A model generated the notes under the pieces. It made no database searches. It was not told the DNA's origin and saw only the letters and a list, made by a program, of their open reading frames with translations. Positions 56,157 through 64,000 of a DNA stretch of 64,000 nt are shown one piece after another. Every line of letters begins with the position of its first letter. Position 1 is the first letter of the stretch. The stretch comes from an uncultured Xylophilus sp. (GTDB taxonomy: Bacteria; Pseudomonadota; Gammaproteobacteria; Burkholderiales; Burkholderiaceae_C): assembly GCA_913776965.1 (NCBI GenBank), contig CAJYQL010000064.1:62001-126000 (forward strand), written 5' to 3'. The position numbers were made by a program, and so were the translations under genes.

Positions 56157-57833
56157 ATGGAAAAAATCTGGTTGTCCAGTTACCCGCCGGGCGTGCCCGC
56201 GGAAATCGACACGCGGCAGTACCGCTCGCTGGTCGCGCTGATGGAGGAGAGCTTCCGCCAGTACGCCGATCGCACCGCCTATTGCTTCATGGGCCGCAGC
56301 ATCAGCTACGCCGAGACCGACGCCACCAGCCGCAAGCTGGCGGCATACCTGCAGAGCCTGGGCCTGGCCAAGGGCGACCGCGTCGCGATCATGATGCCCA
56401 ACGTGCCGCAGTACCCGGCCGCGGTGGCGGCGATCCTGCGTGCGGGCTGTGTGGTGGTGAACGTCAACCCGCTCTACACGCCGCGCGAACTGGAGCACCA
56501 GCTCAAGGATTCGGGCGCCAAGGCGATCGTCATCGTCGAGAACTTCGCCCATGTGCTGCAGCAGTGCATCGCCTCCACCCCGGTCAAGCATGTAGTGCTC
56601 TGCGCCTTCGGCGACCGGCTCGGCTTCCTGAAGGGCGCGATCGTCAACTACGTGTTGCGCAGCGTGAAGAAGCTGGTGCCGGCCTACGACCTGCCGGGCG
56701 CGGTGCGCTTCAACGATGCGCTGGCCCGCGGTGCCGGCGCGACGTTCACGCCGCCCGAGATCGGCCCGGACGACGTCGCCCTGCTGCAGTACACCGGCGG
56801 CACCACCGGCGTCGCCAAGGGCGCGGTGCTGCTGCACCGCAACGTGATCGCCAACGTGCTGCAGTCCGAAGTGTGGAACGCACCCTGCATGAAGAAGGTG
56901 CCGAAGGACGAGCAGCCGACGAGTGTCTGTGCGCTGCCGCTCTATCACATCTTCGCCTTCACGGTGAACATGATGCTGTCGATGCGCACCGGCGGAAAGA
57001 CGCTGCTGATCCCCAATCCGCGCGACATCGCCGCCACGCTGAAGGAGCTGTCGAAGCACCGCTTCCACAGCTTCCCGGCGGTCAACACGCTGTTCAACGG
57101 CCTGATGGCCCATCCGGATTTCGGCACGGTGGACTGGAGCCACCTCAAGGTGTCGGTCGGGGGCGGCATGGCGGTGCAGGGCGCGGTGGCGCAGCGCTGG
57201 CTCGAGAAGACCGGCTGCCCGATCTGCGAGGGATACGGCCTGTCTGAAACGTCCCCGTCGGTCAGCTGCAACCCGACGACCAGCCGCAGCTACACCGGCA
57301 CCATCGGCGTGCCGCTGCCGTCCACCGAGATCAAGCTGATCGACGATACCGGCCGTGAGGTGCCGCCGGGCGAGCCCGGCGAGATCGCGATCCGCGGCCC
57401 GCAGGTCATGGCCGGCTACTGGCAGCGGCCCGACGAAACCGCCAAGGCGATGACCGAGGACGGCTTCTTCAAGTCCGGCGACATCGGCGTGATGGATGCG
57501 CGCGGCTTCTTCAAGATCGTGGACCGCAAGAAGGACATGATCCTGGTGAGCGGCTTCAACGTCTATCCGAACGAGATCGAGGACGTAGTCGCGGGCCTCG
57601 CAGGCGTGGCCGAATGCGCGGCCGTCGGCGTGCCGGACGACAAGACCGGCGAGGCGGTCAAGCTGGTGATCGTCAAGCGCGATGCGGCGCTGACCGAGCA
57701 GCAGGTGCTCGACCACTGCCGGCAGCACCTCACCGGCTACAAGCGCCCGCGCGTCGTCGAGTTCCGGACCGACCTGCCGAAGACGCCGGTCGGCAAGATC
57801 CTGCGGCGCGAGCTGCGGGACGCCAAGGCTTGA
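56157..57833 (+). CDS. fadD: long-chain-fatty-acid-CoA ligase (AMP-binding family)
   Basis: Predicted 558 residues from MEKIWLSSYPPGVPAEID, with AGGAGAG just upstream. It is an ANL-superfamily acyl-CoA synthetase, close to FadD in length and sequence: AMP motif YTGGTTGVAKGAV near 215, LPLYHIFAFTVN near 260, EGYGLSETSP near 360, DRKKDMILVSGFNVYPNEIE near 460 and the final Lys motif PKTPVGKILRREL. It activates fatty acids to acyl-CoA in the cytoplasm or at the membrane. It follows pntB by 152 bases in the same direction, probably on its own promoter. Confidence 0.93.
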   Translation: MEKIWLSSYPPGVPAEIDTRQYRSLVALMEESFRQYADRTAYCFMGRSISYAETDATSRKLAAYLQSLGLAKGDRVAIMMPNVPQYPAAVAAILRAGCVVVNVNPLYTPRELEHQLKDSGAKAIVIVENFAHVLQQCIASTPVKHVVLCAFGDRLGFLKGAIVNYVLRSVKKLVPAYDLPGAVRFNDALARGAGATFTPPEIGPDDVALLQYTGGTTGVAKGAVLLHRNVIANVLQSEVWNAPCMKKVPKDEQPTSVCALPLYHIFAFTVNMMLSMRTGGKTLLIPNPRDIAATLKELSKHRFHSFPAVNTLFNGLMAHPDFGTVDWSHLKVSVGGGMAVQGAVAQRWLEKTGCPICEGYGLSETSPSVSCNPTTSRSYTGTIGVPLPSTEIKLIDDTGREVPPGEPGEIAIRGPQVMAGYWQRPDETAKAMTEDGFFKSGDIGVMDARGFFKIVDRKKDMILVSGFNVYPNEIEDVVAGLAGVAECAAVGVPDDKTGEAVKLVIVKRDAALTEQQVLDHCRQHLTGYKRPRVVEFRTDLPKTPVGKILRRELRDAKA

Positions 57834-57891
57834 GCGGCCGCAGCGTCCACCGGGCACGGCACGCCGGTCGCGCCGTCCACGCGAGCGCCGC

Positions 57892-58653
57892 ATGACGATC
57901 GCGATCCTGAGTGCGCTGCCCGAGGAGCAGCACGGCTTGGCAGCCCGCATGTCGTCCTCCGCCGGCGCCGTACAGCAGGCCGGACGCAGCTTCACCCGCG
58001 GCGTGCTCGCGGGCCACGACGTGGTGCTGGCGCTGTCGGGCATCGGCAAGGTCGCGGCGGCCACCACGGCAACGGTGCTGGCCGAGCGTTTCGGCGTGCG
58101 CCGGGTACTGTTCACCGGCGTGGCGGGCGGCCTCGGCGCGGGGGTCCGGGTGGGCGATGTGGTGGTGGCCGAAGCCTGCCTGCAGCACGACATGGACGCC
58201 TCGCCGCTTTTCCCGCGACACGAGGTGCCGCTCTACGGCATCGCGCGATTTCCCTGCGATGCGGCGCTCACCGCGGCACTGCGGCAGGCCGCCGATGCGG
58301 TCGCGGCCGATGCTGCGGCGGTGTTCGGCCCGGCGGTCGGCACGCGCTACGGCCTCGACCGGATGGGCGCGCACACCGGCCTGCTGTTGAGCGGCGACCG
58401 GTTCGTATCGTCGCAGGCCGCGTCCGCCGCGCTGCGTGCCGAGCATCCGGACGCGCTGGCCGTCGAGATGGAGGCCGCGGCCGTCGCCCAGGTGTGCCAC
58501 GACTACCGCCTGCCGTTCGCCGCGATGCGCACCATCTCGGACCGGGCCGACGATGCGGCGCATGTCGATTTCCCGGCCTTCCTGCGCGACGTGGCCGGGC
58601 TGGCGGCCTGCGCCGTCGTCGGGCGCTGGCTCGATCTGCTATCGAAAGAGTAG
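57892..58653 (+). CDS. mtnN: 5'-methylthioadenosine/S-adenosylhomocysteine nucleosidase
   Basis: A 253-residue MtnN/Pfs-type nucleosidase that releases adenine from methylthioadenosine and S-adenosylhomocysteine, thereby recycling methyl-donor by-products. It has MTIAILSALPEEQHGLAARM at the N-terminus, LSGIGKVAAATTATVLAERFG near 45, FTGVAGGLGAGVRVGDVVVA near 75, and EMEAAAVAQVCHDYRLPF near 190, with the purine-phosphorylase-fold Glu. The last codons (cta tcg aaa gag tag) lie inside repeat copy 7, so the repeat supplies the C-terminus L-L-S-K-E and stop. It follows fadD at 58 bases. Confidence 0.92.
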   Translation: MTIAILSALPEEQHGLAARMSSSAGAVQQAGRSFTRGVLAGHDVVLALSGIGKVAAATTATVLAERFGVRRVLFTGVAGGLGAGVRVGDVVVAEACLQHDMDASPLFPRHEVPLYGIARFPCDAALTAALRQAADAVAADAAAVFGPAVGTRYGLDRMGAHTGLLLSGDRFVSSQAASAALRAEHPDALAVEMEAAAVAQVCHDYRLPFAAMRTISDRADDAAHVDFPAFLRDVAGLAACAVVGRWLDLLSKE

Positions 58654-58695
58654 CTTATTGCGCAGGCAGGACGGGCGCCGGAGCCCGAAAACCAT
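58638..58695 (+). repeat. dispersed intergenic repeat, copy 7
   Basis: Reads GCTATCGAAAGAGTAGCTTA then TTGCGCAGGCAGGACGGGCG and CCGGAGCCCG. It begins inside the mtnN coding region, supplies its stop, and lies in the convergent gap to corA. Confidence 0.7.
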
Positions 58696-58703
58696 CCGGA
58701 ATC

Positions 58704-59693
58704 TCAGGACAGCCAGCCCTTGCGGCGGAAGAACCACATCGGCAGCAGTGCGCTGGTGATCAGCATCAGGATCACGTAGAGGTACGAGAACCGGCCCAGG
58801 AACTCCAGTTCCGGGAAGCGCATGTTCATGCCGTAGATGCTCGCCACCAGCGTCGGCGGCAGCATCGCCACGCTGCCCACCGAGAAGATCTTGATGATCT
58901 TGTTCTGGTTGATGTTGATGAAGCCGACGGTCGCGTCCATCAGGAAGTTGATCTTGTCGAAAAGGAACGCGGTGTGGTTGTCCAGCGATTCGATGTCGCG
59001 CAGGATCTGCCGCGCTTCCTCGAACTGCTCGGCATTGAGCATCTTCGAGCGCATCATGAAGCTCACCGCGCGGCGGGTGTCCATCACGTTGCGGCGGATG
59101 CGGCCGTTCAGGTCTTCCTGGCGGGCGATCGCGCCGAGCACCTCGCTCGCCAGCGCATCGGTCACGTCGCCCGACAGCACCTGGGTGCTGGCCTTTTCCA
59201 GCTCGTCGTAGATGTTCTCCAGCGTGTCGGCGGAGTATTCGGCGTCCACGTCGAACAGCTTCAGTAGCACGTCCTTGGCATCCTCGATCAGGCCGGGCGC
59301 GCGCCGGGCCCGCAGCCGCAGCAGCCGGAACACCGGCACGTCCTCGTCGTGGATCGAGAACAGCACGCCGCGGCTCTTGTGGTCCACGTTGTGCTGGTTG
59401 AGGATGAACGCGACCCGCACCGAACGCGGCTCGTCCTCGTCGGCGATCAGGAAGTCGCTGCGCACATGGAGGTCGCCGTTGTCTTCCTCGTAGAAGCGGG
59501 CGGATTCCTCGATGTCGTCGTCGGTGACGTCCTCGGGAATCGACAGCGCGTAATGCTGCTTGATCCAGCGCTTCTCTTCGGGGGTGGGCGACTCCAGGTC
59601 GACCCAGATCGGCTGGAAGCGGGCGAGTTCCTCGAGCGACTCGATCTCTTCCTGGAAGAGTCGGCCGTTCACGAGCGTGAAGATGTTGAGCAT
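58704..59693 (-). CDS. corA: CorA-family magnesium/cobalt transporter
   Basis: Predicted 329 residues from MLNIFTLVNGR, the first ATG that starts the conserved domain; the frame is open 38 codons further. A long cytosolic N-terminal funnel (about 1-265) is followed by two membrane helices at the C-terminus (AMLPPTLVASIYGMNM then SYLYVILMLITSALLPMWFF). The diagnostic Y-G-M-N motif at the end of the first helix is present. CorA forms a homopentameric Mg2+ channel (also Co2+ and Ni2+) in the inner membrane. It is convergent with mtnN. Confidence 0.95.
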   Translation of the reverse strand: MLNIFTLVNGRLFQEEIESLEELARFQPIWVDLESPTPEEKRWIKQHYALSIPEDVTDDDIEESARFYEEDNGDLHVRSDFLIADEDEPRSVRVAFILNQHNVDHKSRGVLFSIHDEDVPVFRLLRLRARRAPGLIEDAKDVLLKLFDVDAEYSADTLENIYDELEKASTQVLSGDVTDALASEVLGAIARQEDLNGRIRRNVMDTRRAVSFMMRSKMLNAEQFEEARQILRDIESLDNHTAFLFDKINFLMDATVGFININQNKIIKIFSVGSVAMLPPTLVASIYGMNMRFPELEFLGRFSYLYVILMLITSALLPMWFFRRKGWLS

Positions 59694-60123
59694 GGCGTGC
59701 TCCGTGGGTGGGCGGGTTCGGGCGGGGCGAAGGGTAGGGCGCGCTTTCCGCTTCCGATGGTTCCACGGGAGCGGAAAGCTACCGACTCGGGTAGGTTTCC
59801 AAGGCACGTTCTCCAGGTGTTGGGGCCGCGCGGATTATGGCACCGCAGCAATGCTGGGAGGGCCGCTCCAAAGGCCTGCGCGGCAGGGGGGCATCGACGG
59901 CTTTTGCGGTCATCGGAGGTCCGAATTTATCCAGTGATTTCAAAGAGTTGCAGTCGAACGTCATCAGCCTGACACGTTCCGTTGCGCGACCTTGGGCCGC
60001 ACCCGATTGATTTCCGGCGGACACGGGCGCATAGTGATTCGACCTGCAGGTTCAAGCGTTCGTATCCGTTCCGGTATCCCACCGGGGCGTCTTTCAACTG
60101 GAGCATCCTTCGGAGCCTTCCTT
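59694..60123. other. 430-base non-coding region between corA and hpf
   Basis: Divergent region ahead of corA and hpf. It holds an imperfect inverted repeat (CTTTCCGCTTCC at 59744-59755 with GGGAGCGGAAAG at 59767-59778). TTGATT (60007-60012) and CATAGT (60030-60035) with a 17-base spacer are a weak sigma-70-type promoter candidate for hpf. I see no tRNA, small gene or rpoN remnant here. Confidence 0.35.
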
Positions 60124-60453
60124 ATGAATCTGACGATCAGCGGCCACCATCTCGATGTCACCCCCGCCCTGCGCAATTACGTGACGACCAAGCTCGACCG
60201 GATCACCCGGCACTTCGACCAGGTCGTGGACGTGAAGGTCCTCCTCACGGTCGAGAAGCAGAAGGAAAAGCAGCGCCGGCAGCGTGCGGAGTGCAACATC
60301 CACGTCAAGGGCAACGACATGTTCGCGGAAAGTGCCCATGCCGATCTGTACGCAGCGGTGGACGAACTGTTCGACAAGCTCGACCGCCAAGTGGTCCGCC
60401 ACAAGGACCGGGTGCAGGACCACCACCACGCCGCACCCAAGCGCCTGATGTGA
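60124..60453 (+). CDS. hpf: short ribosome hibernation-promoting factor HPF
   Basis: Predicted 109 residues from [20 protein letters not shown]; the open frame continues 44 codons upstream without family similarity. The beta-alpha-beta-beta-beta-alpha fold, with [21 protein letters not shown] and [31 protein letters not shown], is that of YhbH/HPF. It lacks the long C-terminal dimerisation domain, so it is the short form, which together with RMF joins 70S ribosomes into inactive 100S dimers in stationary phase. ptsN follows after 126 bases. rpoN, which usually precedes hpf, is not present upstream. Confidence 0.93.
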   Translation: MNLTISGHHLDVTPALRNYVTTKLDRITRHFDQVVDVKVLLTVEKQKEKQRRQRAECNIHVKGNDMFAESAHADLYAAVDELFDKLDRQVVRHKDRVQDHHHAAPKRLM

Positions 60454-60579
60454 TTGGCGCAGGCGGCGCCGGGCGGCCCTCGCCCGGTGCCGTTTGTTGC
60501 TTTTTTGAGACGTCCTGCTGCCTCCGCGGGATGAGGGCTTTTCCGGATGGTCGGGTGCATAATCCGCGCAGATTCGCCT

Positions 60580-61047
60580 ATGAACCGCCTCGCCTCCATC
60601 CTGCCCGCCGCTCAGGTTCTCGTGAGCGTCGACGCGACTAGCAAGAAACGTGCATTCGAGGAAGCGGGGCTGCTGTTCGAGAGCCTGCACGGCCTGAGCC
60701 GCGCACTCGTCACCGACAGCCTCTTCGCCCGCGAACGCCTCGGCTCCACCGGCCTCGGACATGGCGTCGCCATTCCGCACGGTCGCATCAAGGGCCTCAA
60801 GGCGCCGATGGCCGCCGTCTTCCAGCTGGCCCAGCCGATCGGCTTCGATGCGCCGGACGAGCGTCCGGTCGCGCTGCTGATCTTCTTGCTCGTGCCCGAA
60901 GCCGCCACGCAAAAGCATCTGGAGATCCTCTCCGAGATCGCCGAGCTGCTGAGCGACGCACCGCTGCGCGAGAAGATCAAGGCCTGCACCGACGCGGGCG
61001 AACTGCACGGCACGATCGCCGGCTGGCAGTCCACCCAGCCGGCCTGA
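60580..61047 (+). CDS. ptsN: nitrogen-regulatory PTS IIA protein PtsN
   Basis: Predicted 155 residues from [20 protein letters not shown]. EIIANtr is phosphorylated by NPr on a histidine, His67, in [10 protein letters not shown], and signals nitrogen and potassium status through protein contacts. The PTS EIIA type 2 fold continues with [20 protein letters not shown] near 98. The gene lies between hpf and hprK, the standard beta-proteobacterial order. ATG is at 60580; the open frame starts 11 codons earlier without a conserved sequence. Confidence 0.94.
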   Translation: MNRLASILPAAQVLVSVDATSKKRAFEEAGLLFESLHGLSRALVTDSLFARERLGSTGLGHGVAIPHGRIKGLKAPMAAVFQLAQPIGFDAPDERPVALLIFLLVPEAATQKHLEILSEIAELLSDAPLREKIKACTDAGELHGTIAGWQSTQPA

Positions 61048-61066
61048 GCGGTCCAGGCGCCGCGCG

Positions 61067-62023
61067 GTGAAACCCAACGTCGTCAGCGCGGACGCGCTTT
61101 TCGAGGAATTCCGCGCAGCTTTGCGCTGGGAGTGGATCGCCGGACTGGGTGCCTCGGAACGCCGGTTCGAGGAAGTGGTCGTCCGCGCGGCCCGTTCGGG
61201 CGCCGATCTGGTCGGCTACCTCAACTACATCCATCCCTATCGCGTCCAGATCCTGGGCGAGCGCGAGGTCGCCTACCTGACCAGCGCGACGCCGGAGGAC
61301 TGCGCCCGCCGCATCGCCCGCATCGTCACGCTGGAGCCGCCGGTGCTGGTGCTGGCCGATGCGCAGGCCGCGCCCGAGGCGCTGGTGTCGATGTGCGAGC
61401 GGGCGCAGATCCCGCTGTTCGCGACTTACGAGTCTGCGGCCTTCGTCATCGACGTGCTGCGGGCGTACCTGTCCAAGCATTTCGCCGACCGCACCACGAT
61501 CCACGGGGTGTTCATGGACATCCTGGGTCTGGGCGTGATGATCACCGGCGAATCCGGCCTGGGCAAAAGCGAACTGGGCCTGGAACTGATCTCCCGCGGC
61601 AACGGACTGGTCGCCGACGATGCGGTCGACCTGTTCCGGATCAACCAGGCCGCCATCGAGGGACGCTGCCCCGAACTGCTGCAGAACCTGCTGGAGGTGC
61701 GCGGCATCGGCCTGCTCGACATCCGGGCGATCTTCGGCGAGACGGCGGTACGCCGGAAGATGCGCCTGAAACTCATCGTCCACCTGGTCCGCAAGGAAAC
61801 GCTGGAGCGGGAGTACGAGCGCCTGCCCTACGAGCCGCTCACGCAGGACGTGCTGGGCGTGCCGATCCGCAAGGCAGTCATCCAGGTGGTGGCCGGCCGC
61901 AACATCGCGGTGCTGGTGGAGGCGGCGGTGCGCAACACCATCCTCCAGATGCGCGGCATCGACACCTACCAGGAATTCGTCGAGCGGCACCAGCGCGCGA
62001 TGGAACGCGGCACGCCGGGCTGA
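61067..62023 (+). CDS. hprK: HPr kinase/phosphorylase
   Basis: A 318-residue bifunctional HPr kinase/phosphorylase that phosphorylates a serine of HPr or NPr and also removes the phosphate. The GTG start at 61067 lies 19 bases after ptsN. The Walker A motif [19 protein letters not shown] lies at about 160-178, the signature [20 protein letters not shown] follows near 205, and the C-terminal region has [20 protein letters not shown]. In beta-proteobacteria it links carbon-phosphate flux to regulation without a complete sugar PTS. The gene is complete. Confidence 0.95.
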   Translation: MKPNVVSADALFEEFRAALRWEWIAGLGASERRFEEVVVRAARSGADLVGYLNYIHPYRVQILGEREVAYLTSATPEDCARRIARIVTLEPPVLVLADAQAAPEALVSMCERAQIPLFATYESAAFVIDVLRAYLSKHFADRTTIHGVFMDILGLGVMITGESGLGKSELGLELISRGNGLVADDAVDLFRINQAAIEGRCPELLQNLLEVRGIGLLDIRAIFGETAVRRKMRLKLIVHLVRKETLEREYERLPYEPLTQDVLGVPIRKAVIQVVAGRNIAVLVEAAVRNTILQMRGIDTYQEFVERHQRAMERGTPG

Positions 62024-62037
62024 CGGTCGGGCGAAGG

Positions 62038-62062
62038 GCGGGCCGCGTCTCCGGCGGCCCGC
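62038..62062. terminator. hairpin between hprK and fur
   Basis: GCGGGCCGC and GCGGCCCGC form a perfect nine-base stem around GTCTCCG, between convergent hprK and fur. There is no clear T-run, so it is probably a two-way terminator or 3'-end stabiliser. Confidence 0.5.
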
Positions 62063-62068
62063 AGGGCG

Positions 62069-62503
62069 TCAGCGCGACTGCTGGCCCTTGGCAGCCGCTT
62101 CGGGTGAGAGTCCGTACAGCACCACCGTGTGGTCCTGCAGCACCCAGCCGCGGGCCTTGGCGATCGCCTGCAGCCGCTTCTCGATCTCGGCGTCGTGGAA
62201 CTCCTCGACCTTGCCGCTCGCGGTGCAGATCAGGTGGTCGTGGTGCTCGCCCTCGTACAGTTCGTACACCGCCTTGCCGCCCTCGAAGTGGCGGCGGCTC
62301 AGGATGCCGGCCTGCTCGAACTGGGTGAGCACCCGGTAGACGGTGGCAAGCCCGATGTCCGAACGCTCTTCCAGCAGGACGCGGAACACGTCTTCGGCGG
62401 TGAGATGGCGTTCCTTGCTGCGCTGGAAGATCTCGAGGATCTTCAGGCGCGGCAGGGTGGCCTTCAGGCCGGTGCTCTTCAACTCGTCGATGGTGCTGTG
62501 CAT
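62069..62503 (-). CDS. fur: ferric uptake regulator Fur
   Basis: A 144-residue Fur protein that represses iron-acquisition genes when loaded with Fe2+. It has a winged helix at about 15-85 ([37 protein letters not shown]) and the metal-binding region [20 protein letters not shown]. In the structural zinc motif of many Fur proteins (C-x-x-C) the second cysteine is a serine here, so zinc binding may differ. The gene is divergent from bamE, as is normal in this group. It is complete. Confidence 0.94.
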   Translation of the reverse strand: MHSTIDELKSTGLKATLPRLKILEIFQRSKERHLTAEDVFRVLLEERSDIGLATVYRVLTQFEQAGILSRRHFEGGKAVYELYEGEHHDHLICTASGKVEEFHDAEIEKRLQAIAKARGWVLQDHTVVLYGLSPEAAAKGQQSR

Positions 62504-62562
62504 GGAGGTATCCGGATGGGCCCGCGTCGGCGCGGCAGGGCGTCCGCGAAAGGGGCTGCCGC

Positions 62563-62568
62563 TACAAT
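62563..62568 (+). promoter_or_regulatory. possible -10 element for bamE
   Basis: TACAAT at 62563-62568, 31 bases before the bamE ATG, in the fur/bamE divergent region. No convincing -35 box is seen at the usual distance. Confidence 0.3.
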
Positions 62569-62598
62569 GGGTCGATCATATCGCCTGCTTTCCCGGTC

Positions 62599-63150
62599 AT
62601 GCCCCATCCCCTCATTCGTCCCTGGGCCGCTTCGGCGGCGGCGCTGGCCCTGTGCGGGTTGCTGCCGGCCTGCGGCACCGTGGACGGGGCGAGCAACCGC
62701 ATCGCCAGCGCCATCACGCCCTACAAGATCGAGATCGTGCAGGGCAACTTCGTGTCGAAGGAGCAGGTCGCCGCGCTGCAGCCCGGCATGAGCCGCCTCC
62801 AGGTACGCGAGGTGCTCGGCACGCCGCTGGTGTCGAGCATCTTCCACGCCGACCGCTGGGACTACGTCTTCACCATCAAGCGGCCCGGCGTCGATGCGCA
62901 GTCGCGCAAGCTGAGCGTGTTCTTCAAGAACGACGTGCTCGAGCGTTTCGAGGGCGACGAGATGCCGAGCGAGGCCGAGTTCGTCGCGCAGCTCGACACC
63001 CGGCGCAAGGCCAGCGGCAAGGTCCCCCGGCTCGAGGCCACCGAGGAAAGCCTGAAACGTTTCCCTGCCCGCGCGGCGCCCGCGCCCGACGCGGCCACCT
63101 CCGCTGCCGCCGAGCCGCCGCTGCCGCGCGCCTACCCGCCGCTCGAATGA
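62599..63150 (+). CDS. bamE: outer membrane protein assembly factor BamE
   Basis: A 183-residue lipoprotein. The leader [16 protein letters not shown] ends in a lipobox followed by GTVDGASN. The SmpA/OmlA domain is seen as [44 protein letters not shown] and [20 protein letters not shown]. BamE is an outer-membrane lipoprotein of the BamABCDE machine that inserts beta-barrel proteins. The C-terminal 70 residues form a low-complexity Ala/Pro-rich tail. It is divergent from fur and lies 79 bases before dapB. Confidence 0.95.
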   Translation: MPHPLIRPWAASAAALALCGLLPACGTVDGASNRIASAITPYKIEIVQGNFVSKEQVAALQPGMSRLQVREVLGTPLVSSIFHADRWDYVFTIKRPGVDAQSRKLSVFFKNDVLERFEGDEMPSEAEFVAQLDTRRKASGKVPRLEATEESLKRFPARAAPAPDAATSAAAEPPLPRAYPPLE

Positions 63151-63229
63151 CGGCCTGCCGGCTGCGGCGGGGCGCATCGCCCGCCGTACCGGTCTTCTCT
63201 GCCTGCAACCTGCCCTTCCTGGAGTCCGC

Positions 63230-64000
63230 ATGAACGCGACGTCCCCGACTTCCGCCGCCCCCCGCAGGGTCGCCATCGCCGGAGCGTCCGGCCGCATGGG
63301 CCGCATGCTGATCGAGGCGGTCCGCAGTGCCGACGACTGCGTGCTCGCCGGCGCGCTCGACCTGCCGTCGAGCCCCGCCATCGATTCCGACGCCTCCGCC
63401 TTCCTCGGCTATGCGAGCGGCGTGGCGATCACCGCCGACCTGGTGCGGGGCATCGCCGGCGCCGACGTGCTGATCGATTTCACCCGCCCCGAAGGTACGC
63501 TGGAGCATCTGGCGGTCTGCCGCGAGCACGGCGTCGCCGCGGTGATCGGCACCACCGGCTTCACCGCCGCGCAGAAGGCCGACATCCAGGCCGCGGCGCG
63601 CGACATCGCGATCGTCATGGCGCCCAACATGAGCGTGGGCGTCAACGTCACCTTGAAGCTGCTCGAGATGGCGGCCAAGGCGCTGTCCACCGGTTACGAC
63701 ATCGAGATCATCGAGGCCCACCACCGCCACAAGGTCGATGCGCCGTCGGGCACCGCGCTGAAGATGGGTGAGGTGATCGCCAGCGCGCTCGGCCGTTCGC
63801 TCGACGACTGCGCCGTCTATGCGCGCGAAGGCGTCACCGGCGAGCGCGATCCGTCGAGCATCGGCTTCGCCACCGTACGCGGCGGCGACATCGTCGGCGA
63901 CCACACGGTGCTGTTCGCCGGCACCGGCGAGCGTATCGAGATCGCGCACAAGTCCTCCAGCCGCGCCGGCTATGCGCAGGGCAGCCTGCGCGCGGTGCGG
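63230..64000 (+). CDS. dapB: 4-hydroxy-tetrahydrodipicolinate reductase DapB (3' truncated by window)
   Basis: DapB reduces dihydrodipicolinate to tetrahydrodipicolinate with NAD(P)H in lysine and cell-wall precursor synthesis. Starting at the ATG at 63230, 257 codons are seen and the reading frame is still open at the window end, close to the usual length of about 270. The NAD(P) motif [13 protein letters not shown] is near residues 18-30; the catalytic [18 protein letters not shown] is near 163-180, and [19 protein letters not shown] is near 205. GGAG lies at a suitable distance upstream. bamE-dapB order is normal in Burkholderiales. Confidence 0.95.
   Translation, partial: MNATSPTSAAPRRVAIAGASGRMGRMLIEAVRSADDCVLAGALDLPSSPAIDSDASAFLGYASGVAITADLVRGIAGADVLIDFTRPEGTLEHLAVCREHGVAAVIGTTGFTAAQKADIQAAARDIAIVMAPNMSVGVNVTLKLLEMAAKALSTGYDIEIIEAHHRHKVDAPSGTALKMGEVIASALGRSLDDCAVYAREGVTGERDPSSIGFATVRGGDIVGDHTVLFAGTGERIEIAHKSSSRAGYAQGSLRAVR

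Noticed and set aside
59694..60123. tRNA or small RNA gene
   Set aside because: No T-loop (GGTTCGAATCC-like) or acceptor pairing is found on either strand.

Overview
The window is about 70% GC and carries gene orders and families typical of a betaproteobacterium of the order Burkholderiales, most likely family Comamonadaceae. Pointers are tsaB-rimI-udg-pyrF, the hpf-ptsN-hprK and fur/bamE-dapB blocks, a three-gene transhydrogenase operon, six Bug-type (TctC-like) periplasmic binding proteins, and a dispersed intergenic repeat with a GCTATCGAAA core of a kind I associate with this family. Genus cannot be fixed from the sequence. An expansin gene hints at plant contact. I see no rRNA, tRNA, insertion sequence, phage gene or CRISPR array.

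Layout. 184-3069: housekeeping (tsaB, rimI, a degenerate uracil-DNA-glycosylase-like gene, pyrF). 3216-6752: a secreted DUF1800/DUF1501 pair. 6742-15833: a PAS-GAF-GGDEF diguanylate cyclase, slyX, and a four-gene surface-glycan operon (BcsB-like, NfrB-like glycosyltransferase with two MshEN-type c-di-GMP-binding modules, NfrA-like outer-membrane protein, DUF4434-like lipoprotein). 15883-24900: thioesterase, a 56-residue membrane protein, an orphan Bug protein, a Cas4-like nuclease/XPD-like helicase fusion, an FAD monooxygenase and two transporters. 24964-33965: uvrA, a second diguanylate cyclase, an MFS transporter, ssb, expansin, mnmA.

34028-52748 is an accessory catabolic island with three regulated modules. 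A LysR gene precedes tcuAB, three Bug genes, a class II aldolase, an amidohydrolase and a 2-hydroxyacid dehydrogenase. An IclR gene faces an MmgE/PrpD gene, a Bug gene, an alpha/beta-hydrolase without its serine nucleophile, a cysteine-free Asp/Glu-racemase-fold protein and an ornithine-cyclodeaminase-family gene. A TetR gene precedes a metal-dependent cyclase and another Bug gene. No TctA/TctB membrane subunit is present, so the binding proteins must work with a permease encoded elsewhere. 52942-64000 returns to core genes: pntAA-pntAB-pntB, fadD, mtnN, corA, hpf-ptsN-hprK, fur, bamE and a truncated dapB.

Most noteworthy: (1) the c-di-GMP-linked BcsB-NfrB-NfrA-DUF4434 glycan system, with a diguanylate cyclase encoded nearby; (2) two adjacent catabolic enzymes that both lack the canonical catalytic residue of their families; (3) seven copies of an intergenic repeat, five at convergent gene junctions, two of which supply the stop codon of a gene; (4) perfect palindromes that look like the TetR and IclR operators; (5) a 29-codon ORF with a strong hairpin that exactly bridges pntAB and pntB.
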